Source: Cenococcum geophilum 1.58
Taxonomy: Eukaryota > Ascomycota > Dothideomycetes > Gloniales > Gloniaceae
Length of the DNA: 64,000 bases
Reading direction: 5' to 3'
NCBI GenBank assembly: GCA_001692895.1
Contig: KV748176.1
Coordinates: 4,245,092-4,309,091, forward strand
The position numbers and the translations under genes were made by a program. Of the stretch, positions 55,457-64,000 are shown piece by piece; position 1 is the first letter of the stretch, and each line of letters opens with the position of its first letter. The notes beneath the pieces were generated by a model. The model did no database searches, was not told the origin of the DNA, and worked only from the letters and a program-made list of their open reading frames with translations.

Positions 55457-55963
55457 TGCTTGTCAATTGTCCCGTTCATCTTTTCTACTGAAGGTGGCAC
55501 TGGTGGAGGTTGACAGGCAAAATTACGGCAACCGCAAAACCCCCGACATGCAACACTGATCTCATTAGGAGATCTTTTAATCTGTATTTGTGCGGCATAT
55601 ATTGGGTAGACGCTGATAATTAGGGTGCATCCTAGGGTACGAAATATTTTTAATGGGTATTAGATATATAGAATAATGAGTAGCTTACGACATAGCAGAA
55701 GCAGCGTATCACATATATCAGCATAGTAGCATTCACTCTAGAACAGTTCGCAGATTCAACATAATCCAGCCTCGTTTTCCTAACAGCACTCGACTAAATT
55801 ATCCACTGGACTCAATTGTTATTATACAATGCTAAGTAAGTCTAAACGAGCTGATATGCAGCCGCTCTCGCCTCCATAGCGCCTGGATTAATGCACGTAG
55901 TAATCCACGGCTCTTGAAGGCTAAAGTTGATATTACAAAAATCCTCCTCTCCTATCAAAGTCC
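55457..55963. other. Intergenic region
   Basis: 507 bp holding the COX10 promoter (right-to-left transcription) and the RPN2 3' region. AT-rich; nothing else recognised. Confidence 0.4.
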
Positions 55964-58900
55964 TCATTCATCCCCCTCCCCATCCGTCATATAATCAAAG
56001 TCTCTCGGCACGTCTGCCTCCTCACTTCCCTCTTCATCTTCGTCTACGGCGTTCAGAACACCCGCAGCTTCGGCCGCCCCGCCTGTTGCTGCGCCTGCGG
56101 CTTGTGCATCTCTCTCGGCATAGGCATCCGTGACCCGGTCTGCAAGAGACTGTCCAGGTGCTCCAGGTGCTGGTGCAGGTGCTGTCTTCCTAACTTTCAG
56201 CTCGAGAAGAGTTTTTGGCTCCGAAGGTTGAGCATCTATCAACAGAATCACACCGCCAGTTGGCTAGAATATGTTAGCTAAACTGTGCTACGAGTTGAAT
56301 GGCAATGAAGCTCACCATCTTGACAGGTACATATCGCTCCTCGGGGAAGCTAATGTATTTAACCTGAGTGGGGAGAACACGAGACATATTCTCTAAATCG
56401 TAGCCAACCTTCTCTTTCTCGATCTTCTTCTTTGAAGACTCGGCAGATGGTGTGCCCTCCTTCTCACCCTCCGACTTCTCCGCACCCGATTTCTCATCCT
56501 TTTGCTTAGTCTGATCCTCATCTGTATCCATCTTATCTTCATCAGCTGAAGAGATTTTGGGTGTGGTAGGCGTTTGATCAATGTCCATACTTTCACGTCG
56601 TTGCTGCCGAGCCTTGACCAGTTTTCGACGCTTGGCTTGAGCTGTTGTGGAAAGAACCGCAGTCTTAACTTTTTCCGGAGCCTCTTCCGCTTTTATCTCT
56701 TGCTCCGGTGGGTAGTCGAACATGCTTGGTCGTGTGTTACTGTGAAGTTTGAAAGACGGGATTTCTAGATCTTGATCAACTCCAATAATGGCCGTGGGTG
56801 TGAAACTTAGTGACAAGAAATGCGTAAGAGGGAACCAATACCAGTACTGTGTGAACACAGCCATACCGACGATTGCCGTCATGTTAAGGTTACCAGTTTG
56901 CGTCTGAAGCCCAATCGTGCAGTTGCGACCGCCTGCATCAATGATTCCAAGGGCGAGAGCGCAGCCAAATTTGGCAATGGCATCCTCATGGCGGTCTCCA
57001 ATGATTTTTTGCAGGGTCTTTCGGATAGTTCCAACCTTTGGATTCATTGCCTCGTTCTGCTGAACCATAATCATCGAAAGTGATATCAACGCACCCTGTC
57101 GAACGAAATCGGTCGAGTCTTTCATCATGGGCTCCAGTAGATCGATGGCCTCATCAAGGCCAGTGCCTGCACAAGCGATACCAAGGGCCATGGTGGCACC
57201 ATACCTGACGTGGGGATTATAAGACTCAGCAAGGAGCTCAACCATGCGAGGCACGCTGCCTGGCTTCCTGAACAGAACGAATCCTAAACTCATCACAGCC
57301 ACTCTGCGAACGTCATCATTGACATCGCTCACAGCGATGTGGAGAAGTCTTCGGACTGCTTTGTTGCTCCCGGTTCCGCAGTATGCTAGTGCGATGGTCA
57401 TAATACCACCATACCTTAGCGTAGGATCGGGATCTTCTAGTAAACCGTTGATGAGCTCATCTGCTGCCTCTTGACGAGCGTACATGATGAGCGCCATACC
57501 CATGGCAAGGCCACGCACAATCTTTTCATGCTGAGTGTCGTGAGCATACTGGATCATATCTTCCAGGGCCTTGATATTTCCAGTGCCTAACATGACGAGG
57601 CCCATGGACAATCCCACGGCTTCACCGTTGATGGCTGAGTCGGTGTACAGGACACTCTTGAATGCATCAAAGATGTCTTCCGAGCCAGTTGCCATACCAG
57701 CAACACCAAGGCCAAGAGCTCCGCCATGTTGAACCACCTCTTCCGACGCATTCTGGAACTGTTGTAGTAGATAGTCCAGAACGTGAGTGCCATGATTGCA
57801 GTATATCATGCCGAGAGCGTACAGGGAACCGCCTTGGCTATAATGGGATCCAGCAACGTTAGTCTCTTTGGGAAGGTATGGCTCCAGGAGCTTCTGGCCT
57901 TGGGTAATGTTACCCCTGTGGATAACTCCCAGGGCTGCTGTTGCTGTGAACTTCGACCAATTTACAGCTTTCCCAAGCCACTCCAGGTTTTCTCTGAAGA
58001 AGCTGTCATTCGTAGTTCCGGAGTTCATGAAAGCATTGGCAAATGTTACTCCAGTGTGAAATATTGAATTTCTCGCCTCCAAGCTGTCCCTGATCTTGTT
58101 CAAAATATTGCGGTCTGCATGGTTATTTCGGTAAAGAAACTCAAGGTTGAGCTCGATACTCTTGGTGCCTCGGAGAATATGACGAACGGAAGTGAATGCC
58201 TTGCGCTCTTCCTCCGTTAGCGGCTTCTGCTTTGTCCGCGACACCACTGTGGATATTGTTGGTGCCCCATTGTGGTTGTCTACATCTGAGAGCAATCCAT
58301 CTGTCTCCCGGGCATCTTCGGCACGAGGTTGGTGCGATATGTCCCCATTCGCCGTTGGTTTGCCCTCTTGATCCTCCTCCTCTGTCTCAGGGAGCTCTTC
58401 CATCACCTTCGACAAAAACTCCTGAGTCCCATTCTCGTATAGGTCAAACGAGGTTTGATATGCAATGGCGAGTGATCGGCCATCCCCTCGTTGGACTAGC
58501 TGGCGCAGAAGGTTAGAGGCCATAGAGTGTTGGTTGAGGTAAACAACGCATTTCGCTATTGAAAAGTAATCTGGGTTAGGAATATCGTTGAGCAAGTCGA
58601 GAATGAGCCGAAGTATCTAAACAACAATTAGTATAGCTCATTCTTGAATGGAGCTCTGAGACAATACCTCATTTCTGAGTCCCCGTTCCTGGACTACATT
58701 CATGCAAATGTCTAGCACATACTCCATGAGCTCTTCACTCTTGCTGGGTGCACCACTTGTGGCCTTTTTGCCCTGTTTCTTTTCATCTTGACTTGCTCGA
58801 AGGAAAGCTTCCCGAAGCACTTCGAGATTTCGGGCTTCAATGGCAATACCTACAACTTGCCGATAAGCTCCAACTTCGTAACAGCTCTCAAAAATTCGCC

Positions 58901-59827
58901 TAATAATGGCTTGTAGGTTCTTCTGTACGCTTCTCTGTAATGCTAAAGGTGATGGATGTGCGCCGACCACGCCCGCATTACCACCACCGGGAATAGAGGG
59001 ATCGAAAGTAGAAGAATCTTGTCGCGAAAGGAGTGACTTGGAAGGTAGAGTTGACTGGGAGAACGGCGTTGTTGGTGATGTCATGCTCGCTGATGTGCTG
59101 GCAACTCCATTTACGCTGGTTGAAAATGACGTTGTGAGTTGAGGCGGTGGTTGGTTTGCAGTACTTGCTGGCGTTGGAGGGTTGTGCATAGCAGAAAGAG
59201 CAATATATGTATCTAGACATTTTGCTACAAAAGAACGAGTGTCAGCGACTTTTTCCTTGAGTCTCGCGACAAATTGGTGAGGCTCATTTTCTACCCTCCG
59301 ACGATGACGTTTGCGGCGTCAACTCCCTCCGGGAGTCTTTGATTGTGTTCAGATCTCGAAGACTTACCAAGAATAGTTTCTTCAAACTCTCCTGGATGAT
59401 GTAAATCGAAGAGCTTGCCAGCTCCAAGCGCAAAGATCATGCTCTCGTTGTACTCCTGTAACTGGTAGTAGACTTTCGCTGCGACTAGAGCGGCAAGCTC
59501 GCGTTCTGGGAACGAGTCATCCTCATATAGAGCCTCACTATGCGAAGAAAAGCATCAGTACAGTCTCGGAAACACCAGACTCTGAAAAGCCCCTTGTCCC
59601 TTTCATCTGGCTTCCACCGGGTTTTCAGGCAGACAGCGTAGAACTGGCAAGGAACGGGTTGAAAAGGAGAGATAGGTGTTATCATACATTTGACTGACTG
59701 AACCAGCAACTTCCGGCCATAATAAGTCGATGTTTTCGTTCAAACGATGCAGGGCAAAAGACCGCAGGGAAGGGTCAGGTTCTGAAAGGAAGCCGACCAC
59801 CCCGGCGGCGGATGTGAGGCCAACCAT
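55964..59827 (-). CDS. RPN2: 26S proteasome regulatory subunit Rpn2 (PSMD1)
   Basis: Five exons: 59827-59688, 59537-59368, 59224-58668, 58616-56316, 56263-55964 (3468 bp, 1155 aa); introns 50-150 bp, GT-AG. N-terminal helical repeats include LYEDDSFPERELAALVAAKV and FALGAGKLFDLHHPGEF. The PC-repeat toroid (~340-740) has GGSLYALGMIYCNHG, HGGALGLGVAGMATG, YGGIMTIALAYCGTG, YGATMALGIACAGTG and FGCALALGIIDAGG. Then come LQTQTGNLNMTAIVGMAVF, TQYWYWFPLTHFLSLSFTPT, a Lys/Glu-rich insert and the acidic C-terminus (DYMTDGEGDE). It is the largest non-ATPase lid/base scaffold subunit, binding Rpn10, Rpn13 and Ubp6-type partners. All conserved blocks are intact. Confidence 0.96.
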
Positions 59828-60872
59828 TCCGATGAGGTTTTTGGAAGATGCAGGCGTGTATGTTGAAAGGTATGCTATTGCGAGATGAAGAAAGAAGTTG
59901 AAGGAAACGGCTGTTGATGGAAGCAGATGGAGCTGGTGCTCGTAACGTGGCGCCTGACAGCGGGCTTGCTAAGATCGGGATAGGTCCGGATGATAAATCG
60001 GGGAGTCGGGGGCGAGTGGACTGGGCGAACCTCGCGCGATGAAGGAAAGTCAAGAAAAAAGGTGTGCAGGAGATGGAGATGGCGATGAGCCGATGTTGGT
60101 GATTCGGAGCTGTAGGACTCAGGGCAAGTCGTCAACACGCGATGAGCTCAGTTCCCCAAACGCCGAGCCAAGACCGACATGTGACCGGGGGGAAGCACAT
60201 CAGCACCGCCTCTGTTTCATAAACAGTTAGCTTCACTAAGGCTGGCGAATGTTGTCGAATCTGTCTGCACTTATATTAACCCTAGTGGTTGCCTCGAAAG
60301 CTGTCAACACTCTTTCTGAATTTGGCAACATTGTCAAGGTATCGCCATATCTGGCACCGCTGGGATTACCTCAGGCGAGCTTAAAGCTGCAGCAAACCGA
60401 CTGGCTGTCCAAGGACATGCTTGTGGGCCTTGCAACATTTGGGTGATGCATTCGCTGGCCGAACTAGCTCCCGTCCAGCCTCACTTTTTGAATCTGTATC
60501 AACTATTCGCTCACCTGTTAGTCTAGTGGCGAGTGCTGTATAACCACGAGAGGGGAAGTCACAAGAAGTCTCGCTCCGCGCATGCGACTATTTCTCAACA
60601 CCGCACCTCCGCAACTAGATCGCTTCATGCTCCATAAAATGTATTAAAAGTCCGTCTTCTTCGTTTGTCCCCTGACCTGCCCGAGGCTATGCGTTGGGAC
60701 TATAGTACAAAAAGCCGCTAGATGTCCTCAGGGTATCTCCCATAACCAGCAGCCTTTTCGTAAAAGAAACCGAAAACTCCATCCAGGTACATTGCAGACA
60801 TGTTGCCCTATGCTTTAAAACCCATTGCGACACCCCATGAAATCCCTAAAGTATAATACAATAAAAAAAACC
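59828..60872. other. RPN2 promoter and CET1 3' region
   Basis: About 1 kb without a recognisable gene. A tRNA A-box-like string near 60517-60527 has no B-box downstream (see rejected items). No proteasome-associated control element was identified. Confidence 0.4.
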
Positions 60873-62024
60873 TTAGTGTTGACGAATGGCTCGCGATAGA
60901 ACTCTAAGATTGTTCACCATGCCTCCAACGATCTCTTCGTACATGCTCGGGGCATTGTGGTGTATCCTTTCTGCTTCCCCGATGAGTTTTGCGGCGTCCA
61001 ACTCAATCTCTAGCTCGTGGTTCTTCTCCCCTTCGGGGTTCGTAACTTGGGTCAAGTCGATTCGATAGGCCTGTAGATGCGAATAGCACATTCGGTCCTT
61101 CCTTCGCGTGTAACTCCTCCCGCGTTCCATTGATTCCACCAAGTCGTCCAGGGGTCCCGGATAGTTGATTTCCAGGTTCACGCTGATCCGGTAATCCCAT
61201 TCCGTTTGAGGTGAGCTGATTTCCAAGTTGATGACTCGGTGCTTGATGATTTTCTCAAGAACCTGGCCGGTGCTTGTATCGCGCGTGATGCGGACTTTTT
61301 GTCTGGATGGCGATTGAAGGATGGCTCTGGTTGTAGGCGCAAGCAAGTCAAAGCCGGCCTGATTCAGCTCATAGAAGGAGTCTGTCCGTCTAACGTGTTT
61401 ATAGTCCAGGGGAGCGCGGCTGGCTTTTGGTGCGACAGCAGCATTCGACTTCGCTCTAACAACACAGCCGTTGAGGAAAATATTCATCCTCTTGTGTTGC
61501 TCTTCCGACATGGTGCTCTCAAACTTGGTGTTCTCCAAATCGCCACTTCGGACAACGCACTCGGACTCATGTATTCCGGCGATGCGGTCCTTTGTAACCC
61601 TATCCAGAATCTGTCCCCATTTGGCTTCAATCTCCACCTGAGTACCTTGACCTTCGGCGACAGCCTGCCGCAGCATCTCATTGTTCACGACATTCTCCCA
61701 TAAGAAGTCGCATACAAGGCGAGTGATTTCATCGTATGGTTTGTCGTTGGTGATAGAAGGTTCCCAATCAGCTCGGGTTTGGGGTTGAGCTTGGAGTTGA
61801 GCCGGGGGTTGAGCTTGGGCTGCAACTTGGGGTTGAACATGGGGAACTACCTCCCGGCGGGAGGTGTCTTCTCGGACGGCCCAGGCTGGGATGGGGTCGT
61901 GGCGCTTGCGCTTGCGAATAGTCTTTGGAATGGATGAAGGTGGCGTTGGAAGGCGCGAAGAGGGTGTTGGGTTTATAAGAGACTTGATATCCATGATTAA
62001 AGATAGGTTCGACGACATGTTCAC
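60873..62024 (-). CDS. CET1: mRNA capping enzyme beta subunit, RNA 5'-triphosphatase (Cet1/Pct1 type)
   Basis: Single exon, 383 aa (initiation at Met1 or Met3). The N-terminal ~95 residues are Pro/Gln-rich and disordered, with a KRKRH basic patch. The catalytic tunnel (TTM) domain has the three signature strands: motif A VEIEAKWGQI, motif B DYRISVNLEINYP, and motif C NHELEIELDAA; alternating Glu residues in A and C bind the metal. Basic RRKDRMCYSH and IDLTQVT also fit. It removes the gamma-phosphate of nascent RNA as the first capping step, a metal-dependent enzyme of fungal type unrelated to the metazoan one. Length and motif order fit Pct1/Cet1 catalytic cores. Confidence 0.92.
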   Translation of the reverse strand: MNMSSNLSLIMDIKSLINPTPSSRLPTPPSSIPKTIRKRKRHDPIPAWAVREDTSRREVVPHVQPQVAAQAQPPAQLQAQPQTRADWEPSITNDKPYDEITRLVCDFLWENVVNNEMLRQAVAEGQGTQVEIEAKWGQILDRVTKDRIAGIHESECVVRSGDLENTKFESTMSEEQHKRMNIFLNGCVVRAKSNAAVAPKASRAPLDYKHVRRTDSFYELNQAGFDLLAPTTRAILQSPSRQKVRITRDTSTGQVLEKIIKHRVINLEISSPQTEWDYRISVNLEINYPGPLDDLVESMERGRSYTRRKDRMCYSHLQAYRIDLTQVTNPEGEKNHELEIELDAAKLIGEAERIHHNAPSMYEEIVGGMVNNLRVLSRAIRQH

Positions 62025-62739
62025 GTATGGGCTTAAGGTGTTGTTATTCGCGACAGCGGTGAGTCACGTGATTAATTTTCTTGGCGGTATCTCATAAATC
62101 AGACGCGGAGAAATTGCGCGCTAGCCCTTTAACGCCGTCTATTATATACCACCCTGGCGCATCTCGCTGTAAGTGCCTTATTAGCGCCGCTGATCATTTG
62201 GAGAACGCCGTCTGTTTTACTAGGTTAAATGGGGTTAGTCTCTAACGGATTAGCACGCTTAGAAAGACGCTGTAAGGGATATTATTGCTTATCTCGGTCC
62301 CAGACGATAATCCAATCATAAGCTGCTTACATAACAGGTTAATCAGCTGTTGGTAGGGGGGGTACGTGGACATCCACAGGAGCTTCCTGAGATCACGTGA
62401 TTGCTTTCGCCTGTTGTATATATTCTCATCCTTCGAGACTACTCCACCTTATGGAGTCCTCACACCACCATACACCTGCATTCCCGTGTGACATCAGCTT
62501 ATATTATTATTGTCTGGTTGTCCGAGCTTGCGAGGACTATACTTCCAGTTCAAAGATTTCAAACCTTGCCAAGCCAGCTTTTAATTGGTTAGAAAAAGTT
62601 AAGCGGTAGGTTTAGCGCTGGCAGAATACCTAAATAGGCCTAGCTAACTACACGTGACGAACATTAAACCCCTAATGAACGTTAATAAAGCCTTACTTTT
62701 CATAATACCTCTTTCTACTCTACTTTCTACAGCTTATCT
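62025..62739. other. Region upstream of the Helitron-like relic
   Basis: No gene recognised. Composition becomes AT-rich towards the right edge. The left boundary of the mobile element was not found. Confidence 0.35.
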
Positions 62740-64000
62740 ATGGCTGATATATCTCTAATAAAGTATTCGCAGTGCGGCAAGACAAAGACACATGACGATT
62801 TTATCAAGGATGGCCTAAAAAAGACGCTTTTGCGGTTATGTCGGGCATGTCGAATTAAGGCGCGTTTTATTGCCCTAGGTGTTTATATATACGCTAATCT
62901 TTCTAGTCCTCTAAATATCAATTAAATAAGCGGAAGGCTCTTAGTGGGCTTAATCCTAATACTTGCTATCGTCCTACTAAGATCTAGCGCGTTATCGCTG
63001 TAAAAAACAATACTAAAAACGCGTACTTACTGCGTGGCCAGAATAGCCAGGATATACCTGAAATCGCGCAGCGCCGCAAGCAAATACACGCTATACAGCG
63101 AGGGCACCGTCTGCTTGATCGGCAGGGCGTATCGTATTTATAAATACTACCTCTCTATACTTCTAAGCAACCAGCGCCAGCTCTACTACCAAATCTTACA
63201 CCTATACCTCCTTCCTCGCAGAGCGCAGCTCCTATAGAAACACCTGCCGATGCACCTACCGAACCACCACTACCCGTTTTAGTATTTAATTGGGAGCGAA
63301 TTAAGACGTTTAGGAAGAAGCTGTAGTAGGAAGCTATGAAAACGTACAGTCGCTATAATAAATGGTGGTTTTAAATATACCTGGCCACGTAGGGTAATAA
63401 TATTGGTGTATGTAAAGCCTGCGTAAGGGACGCCAAAAACCTTTAATATCTAAGTAAACCTTTCTTATTTAGTAACGCGAATAATATAGATTTAGGCGCT
63501 ATGCCTAAACACCTGCCTACGCTTACTAAGGTTAAGGAAATAATAATTGCTCGTATACACGTTCACCTACAGGTGGCGCGGGTATGCGGGCAGTAGTATT
63601 AATATACTAGGCATGTCGTCTATTTCGGCCAAAATATACTAAAGACGTGGAGGTAGCTGCCGCTACTACCTACAGAGCTTAATATACTAATTATTAGGCC
63701 TACCGCCAGTAAGAGCGATTATTAGTTATATAGGCGGTTCTATAAGAGATTTACTGTAAGGCGCTCTGCTATAGAGGTGTGGCTTTGTTTCCTTAGGAAT
63801 AACTACCCTATATACGCCAACGTCGAAATAGTTAAGCAGCAACTTGCCTCCTTACCCAAAAACGACTCTATATTAGATTAACTGCGCTATATTAATAAAT
63901 TAGCTGTTAATCCTTCTACACTAAATCCTACGCCTTATTTACGTAACCCTACACTTACCAAGCCTCCTAAGCACGATTTTAATAATAATATTTAGGATAG
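62740..64000 (+). pseudogene. RIP-damaged Helitron-like ORF (DUF6570-type N-terminal region), truncated by window end
   Basis: Starts with a small Cys-rich segment (IKYSQCGKTKTHDDF, LRLCRACRIKARF) and continues with remnants GVCKACVRDAKN, HLPTLTKVKEIIIARIHVHL, YTRHVVYFGQNILKTW, LPLLPTELNILIIRP, RFTVRRSAIEVWLCFLRNNY and VKQQLASLPKND. These line up in order and frame with the DUF6570 N-terminal region of fungal Helitron helicase-like/PIF1 proteins. Interruptions are TAG or TAA at positions where family members usually have Gln (for example two or three after VARVCGQ), which is the product of C-to-T RIP changes in CAG/CAA. The open 61-codon piece at 62740 is part of this relic. The element continues beyond the window. 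Confidence 0.68.

Noticed and set aside
60512..60560. tRNA-like A-box (TAGTCTAGTGG)
   Set aside because: No B-box (GGTTCRANYCC-like) within 30-90 bp and no acceptor-stem pairing.
1..64000. CRISPR arrays, bacterial operons, rRNA genes
   Set aside because: None seen; the direct repeats present are a minisatellite, WD40 units and transposon ends.

Overview
The window is nuclear DNA from a filamentous ascomycete (Pezizomycotina, probably Leotiomycetes). The evidence is short GT-AG introns of about 50-150 bp in most genes, fungal-specific families (GH18 chitinase, Zn2Cys6 regulator, Cet1-type RNA triphosphatase, CAC2, NACHT-WD40 proteins) and AT-rich blocks full of TpA and stop codons that look like repeat-induced point mutation (RIP). 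The class-level assignment is an inference from how the accessory proteins look.

Layout. 1-1276: 3' end of a NACHT-WD40 (NLR-type) gene whose first repeats are frameshifted. 1546-2505: non-autonomous hAT element with intact TIRs and an 8-bp target duplication. 3266-13270: housekeeping block with KMT6/EZH2 H3K27 methyltransferase (-), ribosomal protein S11/uS17 (-) and kinetochore protein Spc7/KNL1 (+). 13750-19172: Zn2Cys6 regulator (-), divergent secreted alpha/beta hydrolase (+), GH18 chitinase (-). 19.2-26.4 kb: gene-poor, with a SLOG-like protein, a DUF4267-like membrane protein, fold-back repeats and a decayed gene. 26415-29035: CAC2 (CAF-1). 29.3-34.2 kb: two fold-back elements, then a 4.2-kb RIP-decayed hAT insertion that contains a fold-back minisatellite. 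34992-40272: MFS transporter (+) and Fat1-type acyl-CoA synthetase (-). 41271-53033: accessory island with a cysteine-rich F-box-like gene, a MITE with perfect 63-bp TIRs, a NACHT gene interrupted by one in-frame TAA, and a large Zn finger-GTPase-RING-patatin gene. 53921-62024: housekeeping genes COX10, RPN2 and CET1, all on the minus strand. 62.7-64.0 kb: RIP-damaged Helitron-like (DUF6570-type) ORF.

The gene models were assembled by hand from splice sites. For KMT6, RPS11, SPC7, the Zn2Cys6 regulator, chitinase, CAC2, the MFS transporter, FAT1 and RPN2 the joined exons are an exact multiple of three. Essential genes (chromatin, kinetochore, ribosome, proteasome, capping, heme A) are separated by accessory segments that hold innate-immunity or incompatibility-type proteins and dead transposons. 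The most unusual locus is the NACHT plus GTPase-RING-patatin pair at 44-53 kb, next to RIP-affected DNA.
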